Source of the DNA: Streptomyces endophytica
GTDB lineage: Bacteria; Actinomycetota; Actinomycetes; Streptomycetales; Streptomycetaceae
Direction of reading: 5' to 3'
DNA: 64,000 nucleotides
Assembly (NCBI RefSeq): GCF_026153355.1
Contig: NZ_CP110636.1
Span: forward strand, 744,001 to 808,000
The notes under the pieces were generated by a model. The model saw nothing but the letters and a program-made list of their open reading frames with translations, was not told where the DNA came from and did no database searches. The translations under genes were made by a program, and so were the position numbers. Positions 8,720 to 18,048 of this stretch are shown piece by piece (positions within the stretch are counted from its first letter, which is position 1; every line of letters begins with the position of its first letter).

Positions 8720-10692
8720 ATGAAGGGCACGAAGGGGCGTCGCCGGTTCATCGACTATCCGCGCCGGGGACGGGAGGGGCTGCGCCGATGGCTGCCGTCA
8801 TGGCGGCTGTGGCTCGGCACCCTCTCGTTCGGCATCCTCTCCCTGGCGGGGCTGTTCGCGTTCGTGTACGCGAAGATCGACATACCGGACGAGAACGAGC
8901 TCGCCGGCAAGGAGGCCACCGTCTACTACTGGGCGGACGGCAGCCAGATGGTGAGCGTGGGCGCCGTCAACCGGCAGAACGTCACCCTCGACAAGGTCCC
9001 CGACTCGGTCGAGAACGCGGTGATCTCCGCGGAGAACGCCACGTTCTACAGCGACCCCGGGATATCCCTCCAGGGAATCGGCCGGGCCGTGGTGAACATG
9101 GTCTCCGGCGAGGAGACCCAGGGCGGCTCCACCATCACCCAGCAGTACGTGAAGAACACCTATCTCTCGCAGGACCAGACGGTCACCCGCAAGCTGCGGG
9201 AATTCATCATCGCGCTGAAGGTGAGCAACCAGAAGTCCAAGCGGGACATCCTCCGCGGATATCTCAACACCAGCTGGTTCGGCCGCGGTTCGTACGGCAT
9301 CCAGGCCGCCGCCCACGCGTACTACGGCATCGACGCCAAGGACCTCAGCCCCAGCCAGGGCGCCCTGCTCGCGGCCACGCTGAAGGGCGCCGACCAGTAC
9401 GACCCGGGCTGAGCAAGGCCAATCACCGGCGGGCGGTGGCGCGTTGGCGGTGGATCCTCGACCGGCAGGTCGCCACCGGAAAGATGAGCGAGGAGGAACG
9501 GGCGAAATACCGCACCTTCCCCGAGCCCCGGCCGCCGTCCAAGCCCACCAGCCAGGCCGGCCAGATCGGCTATCTCGTCGACATCGCCAACAAATTCATC
9601 AAGGCCGACACCGGGCTCACCGACAAGGACCTGGCCCGCGGCGGCTACCGCGTCCACACCACCTTCGACAAGAACCGCACCCGCCGCCTGGAGGCGGCCG
9701 TGAACACCGTCCGCCGGGAGAACCTCGACCCGAAGGAGCGGACCGCCGACACCTTCGTGGAATTCGGGGCGGCCTCGGTGCGCCCCCGGGACGGCGCGAT
9801 CGTCGCCCTCTACGGCGGTGCCGACGCCACCCGGCACTTCAGCAACAACGCGGACACCACGGCGGTCCCGGCCGGCTCGGCCTTCAAACCGTTCGTGCTC
9901 GCCGCCGCCCTCCAGCAGCAGGTCGACGCCACCCCGCAGCCCTCCGACCGCCCCGAGGGGGCCGGCCGGACCGTCCCGGTGGACTGGCGGCCGGGCCAGG
10001 CCGCCGCGGACCTCGGCAGCGCCCTGGTGAAGGCCGAGAGCGCGCCGTTCGTCCAGGCCGGGCAGCGGATCGGGCTGGCCCGCATCCGGGATCTCGCGGT
10101 GGCCGCCGGGCTGCGCAAGGAGAGCATGGCGCGCCTGGAGCAGACCTTCCCGCTCGGCACCTCGGCGCCCAGCGCGATACGGATGGCCAGCGCCTACACC
10201 ACGTTCGCCAACGGCGGGCTGCACGCCGATCCGTACGCGGTGTCCGCCATGACGCACGACGGCCGCAAGGTTCCCGGCTTCGAGCGGGCGGTGCCCCAGC
10301 AGGTCCTCGACGCCGGGGTCGCCCAGCAGGTGACCGGCGCCCTGCAGGGCGTGGGCTGGCGCACGATGGGCCTGCCGGACGCCAAGCCGGCCGGGCCGCC
10401 GGTGGCGGCCGGCCGTACCGAGCCGGGTGACCGGATGAAGTCGGCGTGGTTCATCGGCAGCCCGCCGCCCGCCCCGGTCGGCACCGGGCCCGGCACCGGC
10501 GGGAACTGGGGCGGCGTCCGCCCCGGCGCCACGCCCGGCACCGGTGACGAGCCGACCACCGCCGTCACCATGTTCCGCAACCAGCCCGGCGCGCCCGACC
10601 TGCTGGGCCTGCAAGGCGTCGGCGGCCCCCGCACCGGGCTGGGGACGTCCCTCCCGCCGAAGGTCTGGAGCGCCTACCAGAACGCCTCGTAG
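8720..10692 (+). pseudogene. Bifunctional penicillin-binding protein (GT51 plus transpeptidase), frameshifted
   Basis: A class A PBP-type protein of about 657 residues, read in two frames that join at about 9406-9410, where one base (probably C) is missing after GACCCGGG. The first part has a cytoplasmic basic tail, one membrane anchor (about residues 27-50) and GT51 motifs ENATFYSDPG, GGSTITQQ and YLNTSWFGRGSYGIQAAA. The second part has a transpeptidase SxxK motif (GSAFKPF). The other two transpeptidase motifs are degraded: SAP stands where SxN is expected (KAESAPFVQ), and RTE where KTG is expected (AAGRTEPGDR). It may keep glycosyltransferase but not transpeptidase activity. The tail is Gly/Pro-rich. 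Confidence 0.8.
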
Positions 10693-10728
10693 CCGGCCGC
10701 GGACGGCCCGCCGGGCGCCTCGTGGACG

Positions 10729-10769
10729 CGCGCGGGCGCCCGCCCCCACCGGGGACGGGCGCCCGCGCG
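10729..10769. terminator. Bidirectional terminator hairpin
   Basis: A perfect 14-bp stem, CGCGCGGGCGCCCG at 10729-10742 with its complement at 10756-10769, and extra C/G pairing inside the loop. It lies between the convergent PBP and peptide deformylase genes. No T-run flanks it. Confidence 0.65.
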
Positions 10770-10788
10770 CCGGTCGTCTCGCGTCCGC

Positions 10789-11418
10789 TCAGTCGTTGGC
10801 GACGACGGGGTAGCGCGGCTCCCGCTCGGCCATCTGCCGCAGCGCGTCCTTGCGGTCCCGCTTGGAGAGCCGGTCGATGTAGAGGTAGCCGTAGAGGTGG
10901 TCGGTCTCGTGCTGCAGGCAGCGCGCGAAGTAGCCGGTGCCCTGCACGGCGATCGGCTCGCCCTTGGCGTTCTGGCCGCGGACCACGGCGTAGTCGGGGC
11001 GGGCCAGCTCGGCGTACGCGCCGGGCACGGACAGGCAGCCCTCGTTGGAGTCGTCCAGCACCCGGCGCTCGGCGGGCAGCTCGTCCAGGACGGGGTTGCA
11101 GACCGCGCCGACGTGCCGGACGCCCTCGTCGTCCAGGCAGTCGTAGACGAAGACCTTCAGGTCCACACCGATCTGGTTGGCGGCCAGGCCCACGCCCTCG
11201 GCGGTGCGCTGGCTGGCGAACATGTCGTCGATCAGCTGGGCCAGGCTGTCGTCGAACTCCGTGACGTCCTTGCACTCCTTGTGGAGCACCGGGTTACCGA
11301 CCACGGTGATCGGGCGGGAGGTGCCGCGCTCCCGGTGGGCGGTCTCGCGCTCCTCGCAGTCCTCCGTGTCGACGATGAACTCGACGCTGTCCTGCTGATC
11401 ACTGTCCTGCTGGGCCAT
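10789..11418 (-). CDS. def: Peptide deformylase
   Basis: A 209-residue cytoplasmic metalloenzyme that removes the N-formyl group from nascent proteins. All three family motifs are present in order: [10 protein letters not shown] (motif 1), EGCLSVP (motif 2, with the metal-binding Cys) and QHETDHL (motif 3, the HExxH pair of metal-binding His with the catalytic Glu). An acidic and glutamine-rich stretch of about 35 residues precedes the core, as in many streptomycete paralogues. ATG 11418 has a purine-rich GGCGGAG upstream. The gene stands alone, facing the PBP gene across a strong hairpin; a TPR-protein gene lies upstream on the same strand. Confidence 0.95.
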   Translation of the reverse strand: MAQQDSDQQDSVEFIVDTEDCEERETAHRERGTSRPITVVGNPVLHKECKDVTEFDDSLAQLIDDMFASQRTAEGVGLAANQIGVDLKVFVYDCLDDEGVRHVGAVCNPVLDELPAERRVLDDSNEGCLSVPGAYAELARPDYAVVRGQNAKGEPIAVQGTGYFARCLQHETDHLYGYLYIDRLSKRDRKDALRQMAEREPRYPVVAND

Positions 11419-11484
11419 CTCCGCCGTACGCCTTCCTCAAAACCCTGATGGGACGTCGTACAGCCTACGGGGACGGCCCGGCGC

Positions 11485-12471
11485 TCAGCAGACCTCTTCG
11501 AGATCACGCCATTCGCGGGTGTCCGGGCTGTCCGCGACCCAGCCGTCGAGCAGCCCGCGGACCAGCGCGGACGGCGCCGCGATACCGCATTCGCGCTCCG
11601 GCACCCACAGCGAGCCCGAGCCCGCGGTGCGGTGGCCCAGCGGGCCGGGGTGGCCCGGTTCGCTGTGGTCGTGCGGGTCCAGGTGCTCGCCGTCGCCCTC
11701 GTCGCTGGGCATCCGGCTCTCCGAGCACGTACGGCACAGCAGGCGGACGGAGGACGACCAGTCCTCGGCGGCGAAGCCGGCGTCGGCCGCCAGCCGCTCC
11801 AGGGCGTCCCGGTCGGCCTCGGTGGCGGCCTCCAGGAGCACCACCCAGGTGGGGACCGGGGAGGGCGCCCACAGCTCGATCTCGTCGAAGACCGGGTACG
11901 CCTGCCCGTCGGACGTCGTCCGCTCGCCGTGCGGGACGCCGTCGTGCAGCACGACCTCGCCCCAGCGCCGCCCGGAGGACGGCAGCGGGATCGACAGCAC
12001 CTCGATGCGGGCCGGGTCCAGCCGGCGGCCCCAGACCACCTCGGCCTCGCCCTCCGGGGAGAGCCGGACCGCGGCGCTGCCCAGGGCCATGCCGAGCGGT
12101 TCGCCGGACGGCGAGCCCTCACCGGGGACCTTCAGGCCGTACGCCTGCCAGGCCCGGCGGGCCAGCGGCCAGTCCTGGAGGGCGGTGGCGGCGATGCCGA
12201 CGTTCCACCAGTCGGGCGCACCGGTCTCGCGGTCGAGCAGCGCCACCGCGCGCAGCCCGGCGGCCCGGGCCTGCTCCCAGTCGTGCCGGAACTTGTGCAG
12301 CAGCGCGAGGTTGAACCAGGACTCCGACAGCCACGGCTCCATGTCCGCGGCCCGGGTCAGCAACGCCCCCGCGTCCTCGTAACGGCCGTCACCGATCAGC
12401 GTGAAAGCGCGGTCGGTCGCCTGCCGCCACGAGGCGGAGGGCCGGTGCCGTACCTTGCCGAAGATCCTCAC
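11485..12471 (-). CDS. Tetratricopeptide-repeat hypothetical protein
   Basis: A 328-residue cytoplasmic protein. The N-terminal third reads as two or three TPR-like helical hairpins (for example DGRYEDAGALLTRAADMEPWLSES and the following LALLHKFRHDWEQARAAG stretch). The rest is an uncharacterised domain ending with Cys-containing segments (LLCRTCSESRMP, VPERECGIAAP) that could bind metal. I start it at GTG 12471, giving VRIFGKVRHRPS. The frame stays open upstream to 12555, but that part is a Pro/Gly/Glu-rich leader without a good ribosome binding site. The function is unknown. It is 66 bases upstream of def on the same strand and may be cotranscribed. Confidence 0.75.
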   Translation of the reverse strand: MRIFGKVRHRPSASWRQATDRAFTLIGDGRYEDAGALLTRAADMEPWLSESWFNLALLHKFRHDWEQARAAGLRAVALLDRETGAPDWWNVGIAATALQDWPLARRAWQAYGLKVPGEGSPSGEPLGMALGSAAVRLSPEGEAEVVWGRRLDPARIEVLSIPLPSSGRRWGEVVLHDGVPHGERTTSDGQAYPVFDEIELWAPSPVPTWVVLLEAATEADRDALERLAADAGFAAEDWSSSVRLLCRTCSESRMPSDEGDGEHLDPHDHSEPGHPGPLGHRTAGSGSLWVPERECGIAAPSALVRGLLDGWVADSPDTREWRDLEEVC

Positions 12472-12790
12472 GATTCCCGCCTGCTGGTTGCTCTCGTTGC
12501 CGCCAGGTGGTCTCCCGGGCGGCTCCCGGGGCCCTTCCGGGGGCCCACTCGACAACCTGCCACAGATTGCCGTCGAGCTCAGCCCGGTTTGCTGCTCCCC
12601 TGCGGCTGATGCCCCTCACCGACCCCCTGAATCCCCTGGGACTCTCCTCACAGGGGCTTCCATCGCATCCAACCATGCCCGTCTCGGAGGCCGCTCATTA
12701 CCCATGGGTTCTGGCACTTCGGGCGGAATTCCGCAAGCGGAGGGAACCATGGGGCGGCACGGGGGCCGGGCCGCCCCGGTGCGGTCCTTC
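12472..12790. other. Intergenic interval, 319 bases
   Basis: No convincing gene. It contains an 8-bp hairpin (GGGGCGGC at 12751-12758 with GCCGCCCC at 12770-12777), a weak terminator candidate for the HD-domain gene that ends at 12791. The remainder presumably holds the promoter of the TPR gene, but I cannot place it. Confidence 0.5.
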
Positions 12791-14170
12791 TCACACCTCC
12801 CGGCCGCCGCGGGCCAGGACCCGGGCGAGCGCCTCGACGACGCGGGGCTCGTGGTCCTGCGCGGTGGCCAGTCGCAGCCGCTCCAGGGCGCGCAGCCGGC
12901 CGCCCGGCCCGCCGGCGCCGCCCGCCAGGTCGTCGTAGGCGTTGACGGTCCGGACGATGCGCGCGGTGACCGGCTGGTCCGGGTACGGGTCGGCCTGCCG
13001 CTCGACGATCGTCGCGACCTCGGCGGGCACCCCGGTCTGCCGGACGACGGCGCCGCCCAGCAGGGCGATCCGGCGCTGTTCGGCGGGCGGCAGCGGGGCG
13101 GTGGCACCGTCCGGCACCGGGTCCAGGAGGGAGAGCTGACCGATGTCGTGCATCAGCGCGGCGTACTCCAGCACGTCCAAGTCCGGTTCGGTCAGGCCCA
13201 GTTCGCGGCCCACCGCGCGGCTGAGCGCGGCCACCCGGCGGGCGTGGCCGTGCGGGGTGTACCCGGCGATCTCGGTGGCGCGGGCCAGCGAGGCGATGGT
13301 CTGGCGGTACGTACTGCGCACCGCCGCGAACCGGCCGAAGGCGAGCTGGGTCAGCAGCAGCGGCAGACAGAACACCGGCAGCGCCCACAGGCCCACGACC
13401 GCGGTGGCGAGCGCGATCACCACGCCGGTGGCGCAGACGGCGGTGCCCATGCCGGGCAGCGCCCGCAACTCGTCGCACAGCAGCGGCCCGTACGGCCAGC
13501 CGGTGCGGGCGTGCGCCAGGGTGGCGGCGAGCACCGCGTCACACAGCGTGGTCAGCGCCAGCAGGCCGATCAGGAAGAACGGGTAGGCCGGCCCGTTCGC
13601 CACCCAGCCGCCCAAGGTGCCGGTGGTGTAGAGGGGTTGGAAGCAGGTGGCGGCGAATCCCGTGGTCAGCACCCGGCGGGCGAGCCGGTCCGGCGCGGTG
13701 CGCCGGCCGCGCGCGACCTGCGGGACGGCGCCGATCAGGGCGGCCGCCAGGACGACGGCGACGGTCTGCGGGACGCCGTGCGTCGTCGGCCGGCCGCCCG
13801 CCTCGCCGAGCAGCGCGTACGCCAGCGCCCCGGCCGCGCCCAGCGGGGCCGCCGTGCGGTCGTCCGGCGCCCGTCCCGGCCCGGTGGCGGGGGCGGGGCC
13901 GCAGGCGGCCAGCTCGCCGGCCGCGATCAGCACCCCGAAGGCCAGCGCGATCGCCGGCCGGTCGAGCCCGGCCCACAGGGTCCGTCCGAGGGACCAGCAG
14001 GCCAGCGCGGCGGCGGCGGTGTGGACGGCGACGACGACGGCGCGGCCGCCTCGGTGGCGGGCGGCCCTCCGCGTGCCGGCCGGTACGGCGGTGGGCCGGC
14101 CGTCGGACGCCGGGGGGCCGGTCCGCCGGGCATCCGGGGTTCCGCACGGGCGCCGGTCATCGCGGACCAC
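12791..14170 (-). CDS. Membrane protein with degenerate HD-GYP-type domain
   Basis: A 459-residue protein with about eight hydrophobic segments in its first 280 residues and a C-terminal HD phosphohydrolase domain. The HD pair is in LMHDIGQLSL (about residues 340-346), but the GYP signature of active c-di-GMP phosphodiesterases is not visible, so catalytic activity is uncertain. GTG 14170 is the best start: it gives a 14-base overlap with the upstream HD-GYP gene, a coupling arrangement. The frame is open further upstream inside that gene. Likely a sensor or partner of its neighbour; the signal is unknown. Confidence 0.75.
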   Translation of the reverse strand: MVRDDRRPCGTPDARRTGPPASDGRPTAVPAGTRRAARHRGGRAVVVAVHTAAAALACWSLGRTLWAGLDRPAIALAFGVLIAAGELAACGPAPATGPGRAPDDRTAAPLGAAGALAYALLGEAGGRPTTHGVPQTVAVVLAAALIGAVPQVARGRRTAPDRLARRVLTTGFAATCFQPLYTTGTLGGWVANGPAYPFFLIGLLALTTLCDAVLAATLAHARTGWPYGPLLCDELRALPGMGTAVCATGVVIALATAVVGLWALPVFCLPLLLTQLAFGRFAAVRSTYRQTIASLARATEIAGYTPHGHARRVAALSRAVGRELGLTEPDLDVLEYAALMHDIGQLSLLDPVPDGATAPLPPAEQRRIALLGGAVVRQTGVPAEVATIVERQADPYPDQPVTARIVRTVNAYDDLAGGAGGPGGRLRALERLRLATAQDHEPRVVEALARVLARGGREV

Positions 14171-15629
14171 CGCCCCACCCGGCCGGCCCGGCGGCTCCGG
14201 GCACCGGCTCGGGCACCGCGCCGGCCGGCCGGTCACCGCGGCCTTCCGGGGCGGGGACCGCCGTGCCCCGGGGGTCCCCGGCACGGCCCTCGGTCCGCGA
14301 AGGTGTGACGTTTCCGCTCCGGGTCGCGCCCGGCCCGTCGTCGGCCGCGGTGACCAGGTCCGGGTCCCAGCCGTACCGGTGCAGCGCCGCCGCCAGCGCC
14401 CGCACCATCCGCGGGTCGAACTGCGTGCCGGCGCATTTGCGCAGCTCGGCGACGGCCACCGGCACCGGCCGGGCCCGGCGGTAGGACCGGGTGGAGGTCA
14501 TCGCATCGAAGGCGTCCGCGACCGCCACCACCCTGGCGAACTCCGGGATCTGGTGGCCGCGGAGACCGTACGGGTAGCCGCGCCCGTCCAGCCGCTCGTG
14601 GTGGTGCAGGATCGCCGCCCGCGCCTCCCCCAGGAAGCCGATGCCGCGGACGATCTCGTGCCCGTACTCCGGGTGCAGTTCGATCACCCGGCGCTCCTCC
14701 GAGGTCAGCGGCCCGTCCTTGCGCAACAGCCGGGTGGGTACGCCGAGTTTGCCGACGTCGTGCAGGATGCCGGCGAACCGGAGCGCCTCGGTCCGGTCCT
14801 CCGCCATGCCCAGCTCGCGGGCGATCATCACCGAGGCGCGGCCGACCCGTTCGCCGTGCCCGCGGGTGTAGCGGTCCTTGATGTCCACGGCCTGGACGAG
14901 CGCCCGGATGGTGGCCTGGTGGGCGGCGCGTTCGCGGTGGCAGCGGTCGAAGACCCAGCACGAGAGGCACATCGGCAGCAGCACCAGCAGCGCCGCCGGC
15001 GGTCCGTACGAGCTGCGCCACAGGACGGCCATCATCAGCCCGGCCAGGCCGTGCACGAGGTACCGGGCCTGGGCGAGCGGCCCGCGCCAGGCGGTGCGCA
15101 CCGGGTGCCGTTCGGCGGCGATCAGGATGCCGCCGTCCAGCGCCGCGAGCACCGCGCAGTAGACGGCCGCGGCGGCCAGGGCCGGCAGCAGCAGGAGGGG
15201 GAACCGCGGGGCCGACAGCGCGGGGTGGTCCAGGGCTTGGAAGGCCGCGGCGGCCGCGCCGCAGGCGAGGGCCTGCTCGGCGGCGTGCCAGATCCGGCGG
15301 GCGGTGGCCGCCCGGGAACGGACCGGGGCGAGCAGTGCCCCGGGGACGGCGGCCAGCGCGGCCAGCGGCGGCGGCAGCAGGAAGACGCCGGCGAGGACCA
15401 GGGGGCTGGTCCAGCCCGTACCGCCGACGGACCGCGTCCGTTCGGGCAGCCGGCGGCCGACGAGCGGGCAGCAGGGGATCCGTTCGCACAGTGCGTACAG
15501 GGCGGCCAGGGCGAGGGCGGTGCCCCAGGGGGCGCCCGGGCCCAGCGTCAAGGCCCGAGCGGTGCACAGCGCGGCGGCCAGGGCCGTCCCGCCGATGTAC
15601 CCTCGCGCGGCCGCCGGAAGCTCCCGCAT
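14157..15629 (-). CDS. HD-GYP membrane protein, probable cyclic-di-nucleotide phosphodiesterase
   Basis: A 490-residue protein with multiple hydrophobic segments over residues 1-225, then an HD-GYP domain. The motifs are clear: HDVGKLG at about 290, HHHE at 342-345 and RGYPYGL at 350-356, plus AVADAFDAMTS. HD-GYP proteins hydrolyse c-di-GMP, which in Streptomyces sets the timing of sporulation. ATG 15629 has an excellent GAGGAGG upstream; a frame extension to 15758 lacks one. The C-terminal 60 residues are disordered and Pro/Gly-rich. It overlaps the next HD gene and forms a tandem pair with it. Confidence 0.85.
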   Translation of the reverse strand: MRELPAAARGYIGGTALAAALCTARALTLGPGAPWGTALALAALYALCERIPCCPLVGRRLPERTRSVGGTGWTSPLVLAGVFLLPPPLAALAAVPGALLAPVRSRAATARRIWHAAEQALACGAAAAAFQALDHPALSAPRFPLLLLPALAAAAVYCAVLAALDGGILIAAERHPVRTAWRGPLAQARYLVHGLAGLMMAVLWRSSYGPPAALLVLLPMCLSCWVFDRCHRERAAHQATIRALVQAVDIKDRYTRGHGERVGRASVMIARELGMAEDRTEALRFAGILHDVGKLGVPTRLLRKDGPLTSEERRVIELHPEYGHEIVRGIGFLGEARAAILHHHERLDGRGYPYGLRGHQIPEFARVVAVADAFDAMTSTRSYRRARPVPVAVAELRKCAGTQFDPRMVRALAAALHRYGWDPDLVTAADDGPGATRSGNVTPSRTEGRAGDPRGTAVPAPEGRGDRPAGAVPEPVPGAAGPAGWGGGPR

Positions 15630-15907
15630 CGCGCCCTCCTCACCGTGCCCGCCGGCTCCGCCCCGTTTCGGGGAGCGGGGACGGCCCTCGGCACGCCGCG
15701 TCCGCAGCGCGCTCGGGTCGGTGAGAATAGAGGGGTTGGCGCGCCCGGGAAGGCGCATCAGCGGATCGGGCGGGAGGAATCGCCCCGCCCCTCACTCATT
15801 GGGGTGATGTGCCGCGGTCTTCGCCCCGCGCGGCCGCGGTCCGTGCAACGTGGCGGGCGGTGCCGGTCATGCGCCGGTCGCCCGGGAGGCCCTGCCGGGC
15901 GACGGCC

Positions 15908-16297
15908 TCAGGCCTCGGCGGTACGGGTGTCGGCCGCCGGGCCGGAGCCGCCGTTGCCGGCCTCCGCCGCACGCGCCTGCTGCTCCCGCTGGGCCTGTTC
16001 GTGCCGGGCCTGGTCCAGGACGCTCACCTCGGGCACGGCCTCGCCGGCCCGGATGAGGTCGATCCGGCCCATGACCTTGGAGCGCAGATCGCTGGGGACG
16101 TCGTCATGGCCGCAGCAGCGCTTGACGAGCTTCTTGACGGCCTGCTCCAGGCCGTACTTCTCCAGGCACGGGGAGCATTCGTCGAGATGCACCTGGAATT
16201 CCGCGCACTCCCCGGCGGGCATCTCCCGGTCGAGATACTCGTAGAGGTGGTCAAGGACCTCTGAGCAGTCCTTCTCGTGCGGCTCTCCGCAGCTCAT
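15908..16297 (-). CDS. rsrA: Redox-sensing zinc anti-sigma factor RsrA
   Basis: A 129-residue ZAS-family anti-sigma factor that binds SigR under reducing conditions and releases it when disulfides form. The diagnostic residues are all at the positions reported for RsrA: Cys3, Cys11, His37, Cys41, Cys44, Cys61 and Cys62, including the HxxxCxxC motif (HLDECSPC) and the KRCCGH pair. The C-terminal 40 residues are Gln/Ala-rich. The ATG overlaps the sigR TGA by four bases (ATGA), giving coupled, near-stoichiometric production. Confidence 0.97.
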   Translation of the reverse strand: MSCGEPHEKDCSEVLDHLYEYLDREMPAGECAEFQVHLDECSPCLEKYGLEQAVKKLVKRCCGHDDVPSDLRSKVMGRIDLIRAGEAVPEVSVLDQARHEQAQREQQARAAEAGNGGSGPAADTRTAEA

Positions 16298-16998
16298 GAT
16301 CCCGAGCCTTTCCGGTCGTGCGACTCCGACGTCCGCGCGGCCTGCGGGTCCGCAGTGGCCGCACCCGCCGGAACCAGCCCGCGTTCGCGGGCGTAATCCT
16401 CCAGCATGCCGCGCAGTTGGCGGCGGCCGCGGTGCAGACGGGACATCACCGTGCCGATGGGTGTCCCCATGATGTCCGCGATCTCCTTGTACGCAAACCC
16501 CTCGACATCGGCGAGGTAGACCGCGATGCGGAATTCCTCCGGGATGGCCTGCAGGGCGGCCTTCACGTCCGAGTCGGGGAGGTGGTCCAGCGCCTGGGAC
16601 TCGGCGGAGCGCAGCCCCGTCGACATGTGCGACTCGGCGCGCGCCAGCTGCCAGTCCTCGATCTCCTCCGCGGCGCTGCGCTGCGGCTCGCGCTGCTTCT
16701 TGCGGTAGGAGTTGATGAAGGTGTTCGTGAGGATGCGGTACAGCCACGCCTTGAGGTTGGTGCCCTCGCGGAACTGGTGGAACGACGCGTACGCCTTCGC
16801 GTACGTCTCCTGGACGAGGTCCTCCGCATCGGCCGGGTTGCGCGTCATGCGCAGGGCGGCGGAGTACATCTGGTCCAGGAAGGTGAGCGCGTCCCGCTCG
16901 AAGCGCGCGTTGCGCTCGGCCGCACTCTCCTGCCGGCGGTCGGACATCTCCTCGGCCGAGCCGTCGGTCCCTGCGTCGGTACCGGTGACCGGACCCAC
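16294..16998 (-). CDS. sigR: Thiol-oxidative-stress ECF sigma factor SigR
   Basis: A 234-residue ECF sigma factor that drives thioredoxin, mycothiol and proteostasis genes. Region 2 spans about residues 35-110 ([33 protein letters not shown]); region 4 includes [23 protein letters not shown] 16998 gives VGPVTGTD, matching the short form, with GGAGGAG immediately upstream. The frame continues upstream through ATGs at about 17157 and 17172, consistent with the longer unstable isoform described for Streptomyces SigR, made from the stress promoter. Autoregulation through that promoter and by rsrA is expected. Confidence 0.95.
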   Translation of the reverse strand: MGPVTGTDAGTDGSAEEMSDRRQESAAERNARFERDALTFLDQMYSAALRMTRNPADAEDLVQETYAKAYASFHQFREGTNLKAWLYRILTNTFINSYRKKQREPQRSAAEEIEDWQLARAESHMSTGLRSAESQALDHLPDSDVKAALQAIPEEFRIAVYLADVEGFAYKEIADIMGTPIGTVMSRLHRGRRQLRGMLEDYARERGLVPAGAATADPQAARTSESHDRKGSGS

Positions 16999-17319
16999 CT
17001 CCTCCAACACCGTCACGGATCCGGAAGCGGACCCACTCGATTCGGAGAATAGACGACGATCCGGTACCGCCGCCGCTCCAGCCAGGGCGGGCTGTGCCAC
17101 CTGCATCTGCGACCACGGCAGGTCAGCGGCCGGGCGGGCCGGGCAAGCGATTCCCATGCGGCGGACTCCCATTCCTCGTGCTTCGCTGGTACGTACGCGC
17201 GTCCGTACGGATGCGACAACAGCCGCCCCGGCCCGGGCATTCCCGCTCCGCGCGATCTTCTTCCGGCGGTTTCGCTTCCCGGGGTTGACAAATGCGGTTG
17301 CCGGTTCGGCAATGGGAGC
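16999..17319. other. sigR leader and divergent promoter region
   Basis: From 16999 to about 17172 this encodes, on the minus strand, the N-terminal extension of the long SigR isoform in the same frame as sigR. The SigR-type promoter follows at 17218-17243. The right end holds the start region of the divergent XRE gene, including a perfect TTGACA at 17285-17290 without a convincing -10. Confidence 0.6.
17218..17243 (-). promoter_or_regulatory. SigR-dependent promoter of sigR-rsrA
   Basis: On the minus strand GGAAT (17243-17239) and GTT (17220-17218) are separated by exactly 18 bases, matching the SigR consensus GGAAT-N18-GTT. It lies about 45-60 bases upstream of the ATGs of the long SigR form, so SigR would activate its own gene. 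Confidence 0.85.
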
Positions 17320-17988
17320 GTGGACGACGACACCGCCGGCACCCCGCCGGACCGCACCGCGCACGCCCCGGCGACCGGCGCCGCCCCCGACCGCGCCCCG
17401 GCGCCGGACCAGGTCTACGACCGGGTCCTCGCCGAGGTGGGGCCGCGGCTGCGGCGGATCCGGCAGGAGCGCGGGGTGACCCTGGCCGCGCTGTCCGAGG
17501 CGACCGGCATCTCGGTGAGCACCCTCTCGCGCCTGGAGTCCGGCGGCCGCCGGGCCACCCTCGAACTGCTGCTGCCGCTGGCCCAGGCGCACCAGGTGCC
17601 GCTGGACGAGCTGGTGGGCGCGCCGGAGGTGGGCGACCCCAGGATCCGCGCGGTGCCGCAGCGGCGCGGCCGTATGACGGTGGTGCCGCTGACCCGCCAG
17701 CCGGGCGCGTTGCAGGCGTTCAAGCTGGTGATCGATGCCGTCGCCGGCCCGCCGGAGCAGCGGGTCCACGAGGGCTACGAGTGGCTGTACGTACTCTCCG
17801 GACGGCTGCGACTGCTGCTGGCCGACCGCGATGTGGTGCTGCGGGCCGGGGAGGCGGCGGAGTTCGACACCCGGCTGCCGCACTGGTTCGGGCCCGCCGA
17901 CGGGACACCGGTCGAGGTGCTGAGCCTCTTCGGGCGGCAGGGCGAGCGGGTGCACGTACGGGCCCGGCCGCGCGGGCAGGGCGACTGA
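17320..17988 (+). CDS. XRE-family regulator with cupin domain
   Basis: A 222-residue transcription factor. A helix-turn-helix of the XRE type covers about residues 38-100 ([20 protein letters not shown], then [15 protein letters not shown]), followed by a C-terminal cupin (about 130-215; [17 protein letters not shown] and [14 protein letters not shown]) that should sense a small ligand. GTG 17320 is used. The only purine stretch, GGGAG, is unusually close, so translation may be leaderless. It is divergent from sigR; the neighbouring downstream gene is convergent, so the targets are unknown. Confidence 0.85.
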   Translation: MDDDTAGTPPDRTAHAPATGAAPDRAPAPDQVYDRVLAEVGPRLRRIRQERGVTLAALSEATGISVSTLSRLESGGRRATLELLLPLAQAHQVPLDELVGAPEVGDPRIRAVPQRRGRMTVVPLTRQPGALQAFKLVIDAVAGPPEQRVHEGYEWLYVLSGRLRLLLADRDVVLRAGEAAEFDTRLPHWFGPADGTPVEVLSLFGRQGERVHVRARPRGQGD

Positions 17989-18008
17989 GCCCCGGCGCCG
18001 GCGGACCC

Positions 18009-18042
18009 CCGCGGGTACCCGGGCCGCTGCCGGCACCCGCGG
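18009..18042. terminator. Candidate bidirectional terminator
   Basis: CCGCGGGT at 18009-18016 pairs with ACCCGCGG at 18035-18042 across an 18-base GC-rich loop, between two convergent genes. No T-run is present. Confidence 0.4.
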
Positions 18043-18048
18043 CGGTGC

